Positions 10,602-19,031 are shown, counted from the first letter of the stretch. The stretch: 64,000 nucleotides of DNA from Opitutaceae bacterium (GCA_016711225.1 JADJTK010000051.1:1-64000), one strand, 5' to 3'. Program-made: numbers and translations. Notes: a model not told the origin generated them from the letters alone.

Positions 10602-11165
10602 TCAAGACAGCGATGGGGTGGGATTGGCCGCGAGGATGATGGTGCGTGCGTCTTTCCAGGCGATACGGACGGCTTGCCAGTGCTCGTCCGCGTGCGTCTC
10701 CGCCGGGTCGGCGTGAGCCCGCAGGAAGTGCTCCGCCTGTCGGGCGGTGATCGTACCGGACCAAGGTGGGGGAGTGGGCAGTGGCGTGGCGGTCGCCGTG
10801 AGCCGGCGCGGATCGGACGGCACCCATTGCCCTGCAGGCGTGAAGTGGATCAGCCTCGTGGAGTCGACGGCCGGGCCCTGCGGAAGGCATCCCTCCCGTA
10901 GGGCTGCTTCACCCTCCATGGTCAGACGCGCCAGCGCGAAGTCCGTGTCGTCTACGGTGTGCCAGCCCAGCAGTTCGCGCCACGCCTCGTTGAGAAAGAG
11001 CGGCTCCCCGAGACACAGGCGCCGCGTCAGTTCATCGGGGCTCGGCCGGGACGCCGCGGGGAGAACTTGCATGGCGCGCAGCAGTGCCCAGTGGAATGGG
11101 CTGATCCGCCGCACGCGTACGCTGCGGTAGTGCACCGGCACCGCGATAAGGGTCGGGGGCGTCAT
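10602..11165 (-). CDS. Conserved hypothetical protein coupled to the upstream helicase gene
   Basis: The 187-residue soluble protein has no signal peptide, TM segment or motif I recognise. Its ATG overlaps the stop of the helicase gene (ATGA at 11162-11165), so the two are translated together. The N-terminal half is helical (WALLRAMQVLPA, PDELTRRLCLGEPLFLNEAWRELL) with a GWHTVDDTDFALARLTMEGEAALREG segment that looks like a small winged-helix or helical bundle. The C-terminal part is rich in Thr/Pro. Coupling suggests an accessory role for the helicase. No function is assigned. Confidence 0.7.
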   Translation of the reverse strand: MTPPTLIAVPVHYRSVRVRRISPFHWALLRAMQVLPAASRPSPDELTRRLCLGEPLFLNEAWRELLGWHTVDDTDFALARLTMEGEAALREGCLPQGPAVDSTRLIHFTPAGQWVPSDPRRLTATATPLPTPPPWSGTITARQAEHFLRAHADPAETHADEHWQAVRIAWKDARTIILAANPTPSLS

Positions 11166-13630
11166 GATGCGGCTGGACGGCCGAGGAGGGCGGCGGCGGT
11201 CAATGGACCGCCGTGGCGGCGAATCAGTTCATGGATGCGTTCGTAGGCCCGGATCGTGGCTTCGCCGCCACTGGGCGTGGGTACGTTCACTTCGGCACTG
11301 CCGAAGGTGGCGTGGCTGCCCAAAACGATGAGCAGCCGGCGGGCGCGGGAGAACGCCACGTTGATGCGGCGGAAATCCCGCGCGAACTCCCCAGTCAGCC
11401 GCTCGCCGGCCCGCACGAGGCTCACGATCACCACGTCGCGCTCGCTGCCCTGGAACTGGTCAACGGTGTTGACGTCGCGCCATGGATGCAACCAGCCCTC
11501 GGGTAGGGTGTCAGCCCGCAGCCGTTCGCGCAGCAGATCGGCTTGTGCCCGGTAGAAGCTGATCACCCCAACATTGAGGCCGGCGGTGGCACAGGGGGCG
11601 GCTAGCTCCGCGATCAGGCGGGCGGCCAGCTCGGCCTCCAGCGGATTGCGACGCGAGGTGCCCAGGCGCTCGTCGGGCACGGCGCGCCCACTGGCATCGT
11701 GCGAGGTGTCGATCCACAGCACGGACTGGTCGGGCCGCAGCCAGATCCGCCTGTCCGGATCGCGTAGCGTCAGGCCGTGCCCACGTTGGCGGGCCAGCGC
11801 CCTCGCGTCGTCCCCGGCCTGCAGCGGCTGGTCGGCATAGAAGACGTTCACCGCGTCCATGATCGCCGGATGCATGCGGTATTGCCGGCGCAGGCCGATG
11901 CGCACCGGGGCCGGCGCCTGATGGAAGGCATGGTCGAACCAGGACGCGGTCACCAGCTCGCGGAAGCGTTCGACCTGCGCGCGCTCGATCTCGCCGTTCT
12001 CGACCGCCTCCTCGAACGCTTCGTCGCGAAACAACGGTGGCAACTGGCGATGGTCCCCGGCCAGGAGCACGCGCCGCCCCATCAACATCGCCAGCAACAG
12101 CTCCGGAGGGGAGGCCTTGCTGACCTCGTCGACAATCACGAGGTCGAAGCGGGCCAGGAAACGCTGCGCGCCGATGAAGTCGGGTTTGCCCGTTTCGTTG
12201 CAGGTGGCCCCGATGATGTTGGCGCGGCGGAGATAGCGCTCTTCGTCTTCGGGCGAGAGTTCGGCGTCGGTCACGTGGTTGAGCCGCCCCGACCACTCTT
12301 GCAAGAAACCGGCCCAGGGGTCGTTCGGTGGGGTGCGGCGCGCGGCAACGCTCGCCTCGGCGCCGACGGCTGCCAACCACCGCCGCAGGCCGGCACGAAT
12401 GTCGCCGGCGGTGCCGTCGCGCTTGCGGGCGGTGGATACCCAGGCGGGGCGCACGGCCGGGAGCCGGGGCAGGCGCGCGAGCGCCTGCTCGACGGCGAGA
12501 TTGGCCTGGGAGGCGACGAGGACCCGCTGGCCGCGCAGCGCGTACTGGGCGCAGATTTCGGCGATCACGGTGGTCTTGCCGGTGCCGGGCGGCCCCCAGA
12601 GCAGGAGCAGGTCGTCCATGGCCAGCGCCCTGGCCACGGCCTCGCGTTGTTCGGGATTGAGCGCCAGTTGGGGTTCCCATCGGCGCGAGGCCGCCGGATC
12701 GGGGAGGGGGCGGGCCTTGGTGGTGGCGAACAACCAGTCGGACAGATGGGGGTTTTGCGCCTGCCGCTCGGCGAAGCGGCGCAGTCCGTTGGTCTGGACC
12801 TCCAGGGTGGCCAGCTCGCCCTCCATCGCTACGCGCAGCTCGCCCTGGGGTGGAAGCGTGAGCGTCTCCCACGTGGTCGTGTCGAACTCGATATCGATGG
12901 CCATGCGCCGCGGCGCGCCGTGCCCGGGCAAAACGGCGATGCGCCGGAAGACGCCCTGCGGCGCGCGGGCGTCGCGCCCGGCGCGCAGCTCCTGGTCGAG
13001 GAGACCTTGGCGCAACTTGTCCGCGGCGACTGCATCGCGCAGGACGAAGCGGGCGGTCCGGCCGGGGCGTATTTCCCAGGAGGAGTAGGCGAAACTTTCC
13101 GCGGCCTTGGTCTCCGCGAGTTTGCGTCGCCACTCCAAATACTCGCGCCAGCGGTCGGTGGGGGCGGGCTCCGTTTCGGCGGCTAATGGCAGGCCTTTGA
13201 GAAAGGCCAGGGCGTCGTTGTCGCAGTAGGCCGGTGCCAGCGGTCGGGTTTCGAGGGCGAGCTCGCCAGTGAATACGCGTTCGAAGGCCAGCACGGGGGA
13301 CGGCTGCAGCGCCAGGCGGTCGACCACGCAGAGCGCGCGGCGGCCCGTTTCGTATTCGCACACAAGTGCGAGCCAGGGATGCCCGGTGTCGCTGGCTTGG
13401 GTGCTGGCGACGGGCCGCAGGATGAAGCGCTCGCGGCCCCCGGCCTCCCTCGGGGCGCGGCGCTGGACGATCGTGCCACGTGCTGTGGCGAAGCGGCGCG
13501 CCAGATAGTTCAGTACGAGGGGCAGTTCGTTGGTCCGGCCGGAGGGGGGCGGTGCGGGGGCTGCCGCCAGCAGCAGTGCCCAGCGCCGTGGTTGCCTAGC
13601 GACCTGCTCCAGATCGAGGAAGAGCTTCAT
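11162..13630 (-). CDS. Superfamily 1 (UPF1/Dna2-like) DNA/RNA helicase
   Basis: From the ATG at 13630 (MKLFLDLEQ) the protein has 822 residues; the first 350 are an accessory region. The helicase core follows in order: Walker A LLWGPPGTGKTTVIAEI (about 368-384), motif II DLVIVDEVSKASPPELLL, motif III LAGDHRQLPPLF, motif IV/V region RRQYRMHPAIM and VDQFQGSERDVVIVSL, and motif VI INVAFSRARRLLIVLG. This is the SF1B AAA_11/AAA_12 arrangement of 5'-to-3' helicases. It overlaps the 10602-11165 gene by four bases. There is no nuclease domain and no restriction or defence gene next to it, so general nucleic-acid metabolism is the simplest reading. Confidence 0.9.
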   Translation of the reverse strand: MKLFLDLEQVARQPRRWALLLAAAPAPPPSGRTNELPLVLNYLARRFATARGTIVQRRAPREAGGRERFILRPVASTQASDTGHPWLALVCEYETGRRALCVVDRLALQPSPVLAFERVFTGELALETRPLAPAYCDNDALAFLKGLPLAAETEPAPTDRWREYLEWRRKLAETKAAESFAYSSWEIRPGRTARFVLRDAVAADKLRQGLLDQELRAGRDARAPQGVFRRIAVLPGHGAPRRMAIDIEFDTTTWETLTLPPQGELRVAMEGELATLEVQTNGLRRFAERQAQNPHLSDWLFATTKARPLPDPAASRRWEPQLALNPEQREAVARALAMDDLLLLWGPPGTGKTTVIAEICAQYALRGQRVLVASQANLAVEQALARLPRLPAVRPAWVSTARKRDGTAGDIRAGLRRWLAAVGAEASVAARRTPPNDPWAGFLQEWSGRLNHVTDAELSPEDEERYLRRANIIGATCNETGKPDFIGAQRFLARFDLVIVDEVSKASPPELLLAMLMGRRVLLAGDHRQLPPLFRDEAFEEAVENGEIERAQVERFRELVTASWFDHAFHQAPAPVRIGLRRQYRMHPAIMDAVNVFYADQPLQAGDDARALARQRGHGLTLRDPDRRIWLRPDQSVLWIDTSHDASGRAVPDERLGTSRRNPLEAELAARLIAELAAPCATAGLNVGVISFYRAQADLLRERLRADTLPEGWLHPWRDVNTVDQFQGSERDVVIVSLVRAGERLTGEFARDFRRINVAFSRARRLLIVLGSHATFGSAEVNVPTPSGGEATIRAYERIHELIRRHGGPLTAAALLGRPAAS

Positions 13631-13980
13631 CGCCGCCGGACCTCGAGGCGGTCGCAGGCGAGGGCGCCGGAAACAGTGGGTGTCGGGTCGATGATGGACG
13701 GGCAAGGCATGGGCAGAAGGTCGACGCTACCCAGCCGGCGAAACGAAAGGCAACCGCGTCGATGGCGGATCTGAAGGGGCCGGGGGCGCCCATGATTCGA
13801 GGGCATGGAAAGGTCGTCCCCGGCTCGTTCAAGGTGAAGTTGTCCTAGGGGCGGGACTGCCTGAGAAAAGCCTCGCCATCGCCGGGTCGGCCCCTTGCAT
13901 CGGGCGCGGCAGCCCCTTTTCCAACACGCCTGCGATCCATGCGCGGGCGTGCGCTTCAACCCCTGAGTACTGATGTGATT
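13631..13980. other. Divergent intergenic region
   Basis: This stretch separates the helicase gene (leftward) from the OadG/OadB pair (rightward) and must hold promoters for both. I see no conserved open frame, no strong hairpin and no clear -35/-10 pair in it. Confidence 0.4.
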
Positions 13981-14385
13981 ATGTTGATTCATGCACTTCC
14001 ACTTGCCGCCTCAATGCCCGACAAACCGGGGGTTCTCGAGGCGATCTCCTATCAGGTCGTAGGCTTGTTTGTGGTCTTTACCGCGCTGGGCTCCATCTGG
14101 CTCCTGATGGAGGGAATGGGCTTCGTGTTTCGCGGCGTGGAGCGCCGGAAGAAGCTGAATCTGGCCTTGGCCACTCCGGCGGTGCCGTTGCCTGCCGCGG
14201 CGCCGACGGGAATCGCCCCCGAACTGATCGCGGTGATCACGGCGGCGGCCCACGCCAGCCTTCAGGCCGGCGAGCACATTGTCTCGATCGTTCCACTGGA
14301 ACGGTATCCCCAGCCCAATATCCAGTTGCTCGCGTGGTCGAGCGAAGGCCGTCGCCAACACTTCGGCAGCCACAAGGTCCGCTAA
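13981..14385 (+). CDS. OadG-like gamma subunit of a Na+-pumping decarboxylase (orphan pair)
   Basis: The 134-residue protein has one TM helix (about residues 25-45, YQVVGLFVVFTALGSIWLLM) near the N-terminus, a charged linker, and a C-terminal segment PELIAVITAAAHASL...HIVSIV...WSSEGRRQHFGSHKVR. The same tail occurs in the two OadG-like proteins of the operon at 58.9-60.2 kb. In OadG-type proteins the helix anchors to the OadB pump and the tail contacts the carboxyltransferase. It is followed 24 bases later by an OadB gene, but no carboxyltransferase or biotin carrier lies nearby. ATGs at 13939 and 14014 are possible alternative starts. Confidence 0.75.
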   Translation: MLIHALPLAASMPDKPGVLEAISYQVVGLFVVFTALGSIWLLMEGMGFVFRGVERRKKLNLALATPAVPLPAAAPTGIAPELIAVITAAAHASLQAGEHIVSIVPLERYPQPNIQLLAWSSEGRRQHFGSHKVR

Positions 14386-14409
14386 CCAACCTCAATTTTC
14401 GCCGCCACC

Positions 14410-15684
14410 ATGCAAGCAATCTTCGATTACGTTAAGAGCAGCGGACTGCTCGAGTTTTTCCAGACGACCGGTTTCCTGAGCATCACCTGGCAAATGGCCA
14501 CGATGTGGGTCGTGGTCTCCGTGCTTCTGTATCTGGCCATCGTCAAGGGGTTCGAACCGTTGTTGCTGGTCCCCATCGCTTTCGGTGCCCTGGTCGCCAA
14601 TCTGCCAACGCGCGGGGTGATGACCTCGCAGATGCTACCCAGTGGCGTCTATGAGACTGCTACCTTCAAGGTGGAGGGGCAGGTTCTGCCAAATCATGGA
14701 GCGCAAGCCGGGGCTCAGGCGGGCCATGACGGGCGAATTGCCATCAAGGTAGACCGGATTGAGGGTGGTCTGTATGACTTCATTGCCCAGGGTGTGAAGA
14801 TCGAGATCTTCCCTCCGATCATCTTCCTCGGGGTGGGCGCCCTCACCGATTTCGGGCCACTGATCGCCGCACCGCGGACGTTTCTGCTCGGAGCGGCGGC
14901 CCAGGTGGGCATCTTCATGACGTTCTGCGGGGCCTTGTTGATGGGCTTCACTTCGAAGGCGTCGGCCTCAATCGGCATCATCGGCGGCGCCGATGGCCCG
15001 ACCTCGATCTTTGTGACGAACAAACTCGCGCCGCACCTGCTCGGCGCAGTCGCCGTGGCGGCTTACAGCTACATGTCGCTGGTGCCGCTGATCCAACCGC
15101 CGATCATGCGGCTCTTGACGACAGTGGAGGAACGCAAGATCCGCATGAAGTCGCTGCGCAAGGTCTCGCGCTTGGAGAAACTGATCTTCGCGGTGATCGT
15201 GATGGTGGTGTGCATCCTGATCGTGCCCGATGCCTCGGCTTTGATTGCCATGCTCATGCTCGGCAATTTTCTTCGCGAGTGCGGGGTGGTCGAGCGGTTG
15301 CTGCTCTCGGCGCAGAATGAGATCATCAATATTCTCACAATCTTCCTCGGTACCAGCGTAGGCCTGACGATGGCCGGTGAGAGCTTCCTGGCCTTGGAGA
15401 CGATCAAGATCATCGTGCTTGGAGTGGTGGCGTTCGGGTGCTCGACGGCGTCCGGGGTGCTCTTTGCCAAGCTGATGAACAAGATGACCCCGAACAACCC
15501 GATCAATCCGCTCATCGGCTCGGCAGGTGTTTCGGCCGTGCCGATGGCCGCCCGCGTGTCCCACATCGAGGGACAAAAGTCCGACCCGAGCAACTACCTG
15601 CTCATGCACGCCATGGGGCCGAACGTCGCGGGCGTGATCGGCACGGCGGTGGCCGCCGGATATTTCATCTCCACGCTGCAGTAA
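14410..15684 (+). CDS. Na+-translocating decarboxylase beta subunit (OadB/MmdB/GcdB family), orphan copy
   Basis: The 424-residue polytopic protein matches the beta subunit that couples carboxybiotin decarboxylation to Na+ export. IIGGADGPTSIFVTN places the key Asp at residue 195, and the C-terminal half has NPLIGSAGVSAVPMAARVSH and LLMHAMGPNVAGVIG, all hallmark stretches of OadB. A hydrophilic insert at about 85-130 (TFKVEGQV...HDGRIAIKV) is absent from the second beta subunit of the window (56472-57668). It is probably cotranscribed with the OadG-like gene and ends at a strong terminator. It may share the carboxyltransferase and biotin carrier of the 59-61 kb operon or serve another decarboxylase elsewhere. 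The substrate cannot be read from this subunit. Confidence 0.88.
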   Translation: MQAIFDYVKSSGLLEFFQTTGFLSITWQMATMWVVVSVLLYLAIVKGFEPLLLVPIAFGALVANLPTRGVMTSQMLPSGVYETATFKVEGQVLPNHGAQAGAQAGHDGRIAIKVDRIEGGLYDFIAQGVKIEIFPPIIFLGVGALTDFGPLIAAPRTFLLGAAAQVGIFMTFCGALLMGFTSKASASIGIIGGADGPTSIFVTNKLAPHLLGAVAVAAYSYMSLVPLIQPPIMRLLTTVEERKIRMKSLRKVSRLEKLIFAVIVMVVCILIVPDASALIAMLMLGNFLRECGVVERLLLSAQNEIINILTIFLGTSVGLTMAGESFLALETIKIIVLGVVAFGCSTASGVLFAKLMNKMTPNNPINPLIGSAGVSAVPMAARVSHIEGQKSDPSNYLLMHAMGPNVAGVIGTAVAAGYFISTLQ

Positions 15685-15724
15685 GCGGATCGCCGGTAGC
15701 GGCGCGAGCGAGTATTGAATCTGG

Positions 15725-15759
15725 AAGGCGGCACCTTGAGGTGCCGCCTTTCTGCTTTT
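15725..15759 (+). terminator. Rho-independent terminator after the orphan OadB gene
   Basis: A perfect 11-bp stem (AAGGCGGCACC, 15725-15735, pairing with 15740-15750) has a four-base TTGA loop and is followed by the T-rich TTCTGCTTTT. It lies 40 bases past the OadB stop. Confidence 0.85.
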
Positions 15760-15850
15760 AGCCCGGACACACGGGGTGTCATTCGCGGCAATCAACGCGG
15801 CATCGCTTGTGTGCCGCTGTCAAAGGGATGTGAAATGTTTTCGCTAGGGA

Positions 15851-15908
15851 GTGGCGCAGGCCTCCGTGCCTGCGGCATCGTTTTCGCCGGCACAGAGGCC
15901 GGCGCCAC
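15851..15908. repeat. Palindromic intergenic element
   Basis: A 20-base arm GTGGCGCAGGCCTCCGTGCC (15851-15870) pairs with 15889-15908 at 18 of 20 positions around an 18-base loop. There is no T-run, so it is unlikely to be a terminator. It resembles the small palindromic repeats scattered through many verrucomicrobial and planctomycete genomes. The rest of the gap from the terminator to 16096 holds no gene I can support. Confidence 0.6.
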
Positions 15909-16096
15909 GAGGTGTGACTGCATGAGCTAGACCGCTTGTCCCCGATGCATACGGAGGGAGCTCGAGTATCAGTCGGGAATCACCCCATAGGCGCGGGCCG
16001 CCCGATCGCTAGAGTGGGGTGAGCGCGAATCGCCCGTCAGAGTGCTCTGCCTTTTCGGAGCGCGGGCTTGGTCGAGCGAAGCCCACCTGGATCCAA

Positions 16097-16378
16097 ATGA
16101 TTGACATACCGAGTAGGTCGCCCCGGGAAGATCGGCCGTCGACGCCGCCCGATGAGAGAAGGGATCCGCCATCGCCTTTCTGCGCCCGCGCCGAATCACT
16201 TGCCAGTGAGAATGCCAGCCGGCTGGCGACGATGGAACGCGCGGATCGCAACATCGACGAACTGCTGGAGGGCCTCCACGGCATCTTCCCCCGTTTGCGC
16301 CAGAGTGGAATCGATGCCGAGCTTTTCGACGTAATCTCTGGTTTCGAGGCACTCGGGCGTTCAGGAGAATCCAGATGA
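16097..16378 (+). CDS. Small hypothetical protein coupled to the YihY-family gene
   Basis: The ATG at 16097 gives 93 residues; a start at 16019 would give 119. The N-terminal part is Pro/Arg/Ser-rich and low in complexity. The C-terminal half looks structured and helical (ASENASRLATMERADRNID, ELLEGLHGIFPRLRQS, AELFDVISGFEAL). Its TGA overlaps the ATG of the next gene (ATGA at 16375), and the AGGAGA Shine-Dalgarno of that gene lies in its last codons. No family is recognised; coupling suggests a partner of the membrane protein. Confidence 0.5.
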   Translation: MIDIPSRSPREDRPSTPPDERRDPPSPFCARAESLASENASRLATMERADRNIDELLEGLHGIFPRLRQSGIDAELFDVISGFEALGRSGESR

Positions 16379-17310
16379 AGTCGCTTCCGAACGGCCGAAT
16401 GAAGCGTCACCAGCGATTTGCCACGTTCTCCCGGCAGGCTTGGGCCACGCTTTCCCTCGCAGCGAAACGCTATGTTCAGATCGAAGGGGCGCAGTGGGCA
16501 GCGGCGTTCGCCCATTACGCCTTCTTTGCCTTTTTTCCGCTGATACTTCTCCTCGCGACCATCGCATCGCTCTTCGGTGCCAAGGGACGGGCCGCCGCGG
16601 AAGTCATCTCCTTCGTCGAAGGATATGTTCCGATCGGACAGGAGAGCCAGAGCTTCATTTTTGATACGGTTGCCGGGGTGGTGGAGTCACGCGGCCCGGC
16701 GAGCGTTATTGCTGTTCTGCTACTGATTTGGACGGTCATGCGGCTTTTCGCCACCCTGATCCTCGTCACCAATCGGGCGTGGGATTCTGAGGGCTACCAA
16801 TGGTGGCGATTGCCGCTCAGAAGCCTGATGCTGCTCACCTTGCTGGTCACCGCCATTGCCCTTGGTGTCGCCCTGCCCGCCCTGGCGGAAATGCTGCGAA
16901 CGTGGCTGGTGCCAGCGAATGACTTCGGCGGGCAGATGTATGTTGCGCTAAGGTATCTGATTCCGGTGCTGCTGATGTTCTTAAGCCTGAGCTTTTTCTA
17001 TCGGTTGGCTCCGCGTCGGCGCACCCGCGTTGCCGAAGTCTGGTTGCCGGCGTTGTGCACCACGGCACTGCTCCAGGTGGCGGAAGCGCTGTTCGGCGTC
17101 TATCTCCGGAATTTCGCCACCTTCAATGCGGTCTATGGGGCCTTCGGCGGTATCATGGCTCTGTTGCTGTGGATCTACTTTTCTGGCTGCATCTTCATCT
17201 TCGGGGCCTGCCTCTGCGCCGCGCAAGCCGAGCGGCGGGGCGTCGCCGCCGCACTGGACAACAAGGCAAGCATGACCCCGTGCCATGATGCGCACGGGAT
17301 ACTTCCGTAG
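16375..17310 (+). CDS. YihY/BrkB-family inner-membrane protein
   Basis: The 311-residue protein has about six TM helices. It begins with the family signature (GAQWAAAFAHYAFFAFFPLILLLA), has a conserved mid region (RAWDSEGYQWWRLPLRSLM), and ends with NFATFNAVYGAFGGIMALLLWIYFSGCIFIFGA, the strongly conserved final helices of the YihY/virulence factor BrkB family. These proteins were once called ribonuclease BN by mistake; their actual role is unsettled and a transport function is often assumed. The preceding small gene overlaps its start. The terminal 30 residues run into a PPK2 gene fragment. Confidence 0.9.
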   Translation: MKSLPNGRMKRHQRFATFSRQAWATLSLAAKRYVQIEGAQWAAAFAHYAFFAFFPLILLLATIASLFGAKGRAAAEVISFVEGYVPIGQESQSFIFDTVAGVVESRGPASVIAVLLLIWTVMRLFATLILVTNRAWDSEGYQWWRLPLRSLMLLTLLVTAIALGVALPALAEMLRTWLVPANDFGGQMYVALRYLIPVLLMFLSLSFFYRLAPRRRTRVAEVWLPALCTTALLQVAEALFGVYLRNFATFNAVYGAFGGIMALLLWIYFSGCIFIFGACLCAAQAERRGVAAALDNKASMTPCHDAHGILP

Positions 17311-17425
17311 AGATGAAATGTCCGAGTGGCAGCGCGTCCGTCTGCTTGCCCGTATTGATGAGCCGGAGAAGAATTGGAAGTTCAGCGAGGCCAACGTGAA
17401 GGAGCGTGCGCGCAGGGACGACTAG
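17285..17425 (+). pseudogene. C-terminal fragment of a polyphosphate kinase 2 (PPK2) gene
   Basis: A 46-codon frame contains EMSEWQRVRLLARIDEPEKN followed by WKFSEANVKERARRDD and a TAG stop. This matches the conserved PPK2 stretch (R-x-LARIDDPEKNWKFS-x-x-D-V-K-ER-x-x-WDDY) almost residue for residue. A stop stands where the family has the Tyr of WDDY, and the rest of the C-terminus and the whole kinase core are missing. An in-frame stop at 17273-17275 closes the upstream side. It overlaps the 3' end of the YihY gene and the last codons of the opposite 17422-17835 gene. It is a relic of a deleted gene. Confidence 0.7.
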
Positions 17426-17835
17426 GGGGACTGTTGGGCGTCGGACTTCTGGGCGGTGCGAGCGGCCTGAACCATCTGGTCGTGAGCGGCTTCGCGGACA
17501 CCTTCGGCGAAAAGCTGGGCTTCTTGGTTACGGCCTTCCGCGTCCGCCTCTTCACTCCCCGATTCCGGAGCTTGGTGACCGGTTGATCCGGGCACCGGAT
17601 TCCATCGGTCGGCCTCGGGCGCGGACAGTAGCAGGGCGGTTTCCGGGCTGATGGCCGGCCCTCCGGTCAATTCGCGTTTGGCCTGGTCCCACTCGGTCTT
17701 GGTGACTTCGCTCGGGGGATGACCGTGGATAAGCGCGATTTCGACGGCGCGTACGCGGATCATCTTGCGGCTGACGGTACCGATCCCAACACCGCTTTCT
17801 GTCAAGACGCCATGGTTGAGTGGATTCGTTTCCAT
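17422..17835 (-). CDS. Small hypothetical protein, DUF2934-like N-terminal region
   Basis: The ATG at 17835 gives 137 residues, with AGGAG inside the last codons of the upstream PRC-barrel gene acting as its ribosome site. Residues about 20-55 (KMIRVRAVEIALIHGHPPSE then WDQAKRELTGG) resemble the short R-x-x-E-I-A...G...W-x-x-A-x-x-E-L motif of DUF2934-type proteins. The remainder is Glu/Ala/Gln-rich and probably disordered. It lies 5 bases downstream of the PRC-barrel gene, so the two form an operon. The function is unknown, possibly stress-related by association. Confidence 0.65.
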   Translation of the reverse strand: METNPLNHGVLTESGVGIGTVSRKMIRVRAVEIALIHGHPPSEVTKTEWDQAKRELTGGPAISPETALLLSAPEADRWNPVPGSTGHQAPESGSEEADAEGRNQEAQLFAEGVREAAHDQMVQAARTAQKSDAQQSP

Positions 17836-17840
17836 GATGT

Positions 17841-18566
17841 TTAGCTCCTGCTCAGGGTGGCGGCAGGATAGCTGCCACCGACTGCGGCGACTTCGTTTTC
17901 CCCAGTGGCCTTCAAGTCGGCCAACGTGAGGTTCACCTGCACCGTCGAGTCCTCGTAGCTGATCCGGCCAATTCTGGCCGTCGGGATGATGATTTGTTTC
18001 CCCGAATACCAATGGCCGGTTTCGGCGACGAGTCCGCCGATCACCCAAGTCTTGTCGTCCATCAGGAAGCCACTGATCGAGCCGATCTCGCCATCGGTCG
18101 CCTGGAGGGCATAGCCGGTAACGGCTTTGATGCTGCGCAGGTGGGGGTTGTCGTTGTCGTGACTGTGTTGCGCCGCTTCGCGTTCGGCGGGCGAGAAGGG
18201 CAGCATCGCCGGATAGTTGGTCGCACCCCACAGGCCGCCGCCATACCAGTAGCCCGGCCAGCCATAGTAGTGGTAGTAGTCGATTTCGTATTGGCGGGAA
18301 ACGGGCTTGTCGGTGTCGATTGGCGGACAGTTCTCGATCTGCTTGCGGCTGAGATTGACGGTGAGCGCCGTGGCTTCGACGTTCGGACGGCCGAGGGAAT
18401 GCGGAGAAATCAGGACGAGGCGACCGGTCAGCCAGGAGCCGGTGTTGGCGACGAGGTAGCGAATCGCCCAGTTCGTTTCGTCGAAATAGAAGTCTGAGAT
18501 ACTGCCGATCTCACCGTCGTGAGCGGCGAGTTTCTGGCCTTGGATGGATTTGGTGTTCTGGAGCAT
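17841..18566 (-). CDS. Protein with two PRC-barrel domains
   Basis: The 241-residue soluble protein has two related halves. Residues about 5-80 (GQKLAAHDGEIGSISDFYFD, WAIRYLVANTGSWLTGRLVL) and about 148-225 (GYALQATDGEIGSISGFLMD, WVIGGLVAETGHWYSGKQII) are clear PRC-barrel repeats. A linker rich in Tyr/Trp/Gly (YYHYYGWPGYWYGGGLWG) joins them. PRC barrels occur in photosynthetic reaction centre H subunits and in RimM. Stand-alone cytoplasmic tandem versions next to stress genes are common in soil bacteria but uncharacterised. A downstream small gene starts 5 bases after its stop. Confidence 0.85.
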   Translation of the reverse strand: MLQNTKSIQGQKLAAHDGEIGSISDFYFDETNWAIRYLVANTGSWLTGRLVLISPHSLGRPNVEATALTVNLSRKQIENCPPIDTDKPVSRQYEIDYYHYYGWPGYWYGGGLWGATNYPAMLPFSPAEREAAQHSHDNDNPHLRSIKAVTGYALQATDGEIGSISGFLMDDKTWVIGGLVAETGHWYSGKQIIIPTARIGRISYEDSTVQVNLTLADLKATGENEVAAVGGSYPAATLSRS

Positions 18567-18725
18567 GGGATTCTGCGATCAGGGTTCTGGGTGGCTTGGA
18601 AAGCGGACGGACGCTCGACAAGCGGCACACTATGGACCGATGGGCTGCGGGTCGCCATGGGGTGTTACCCGAAGCGATTTCCGCTGCGTGTGCCAAAGCG
18701 GCGACGACATTTGGGCCAAACAACG

Positions 18726-19031
18726 ATGGAACGCGACCCCCGCCAAGTCCTGACCGAGTGGCTCGTCCTGGCCTCACAGGGAGGCGACGAGCAGGCGTTC
18801 ACCGAGCTGCATGCGCTTTGCGCCGGTGTGCGTTTCGCCGGCGCGGCTGAGTTAACGGCTCAATTACAGTGGGGCGCGCTTGGCTTCGTGTTCTTGCTCC
18901 TGATGATGTTCCTCAAGCTCTGGTTCTGGCTGGAGATGCACACGAACCGCGTGCTGCGGGAATTGAAGTGCGTGGAGCTGCTGCTGGTGGCGCGCTCGCC
19001 TGCCTCCCCGGCTCGGGACGTCCATGATTGA
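18726..19031 (+). CDS. Short one-TM protein, apparent fusion of a sigma-factor head with a membrane tail
   Basis: The protein has 101 residues. The first 40 (RDPRQVLTEWLVLASQGGDE then FTELHAL) read like the start of an ECF sigma factor region 2. The rest contains one strong TM segment (about 50-72, LGFVFLLLMMFLKLWFWLEM) and NRVLRELKCVELLLV, resembling the end of the DUF6768-type small membrane proteins often encoded beside such sigma factors. The simplest explanation is an in-frame deletion that joined the first codons of a sigma gene to the last of its membrane partner. It may be a harmless relic or a small expressed membrane peptide. The start at 18726 is chosen because upstream residues have no coding character. 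Confidence 0.5.
   Translation: MERDPRQVLTEWLVLASQGGDEQAFTELHALCAGVRFAGAAELTAQLQWGALGFVFLLLMMFLKLWFWLEMHTNRVLRELKCVELLLVARSPASPARDVHD

Noticed and set aside
11162..13630. SF1 helicase as part of a defence island
   Set aside because: No nuclease, methylase, toxin or other defence gene adjoins it. The only partner is a coupled small gene of unknown family.
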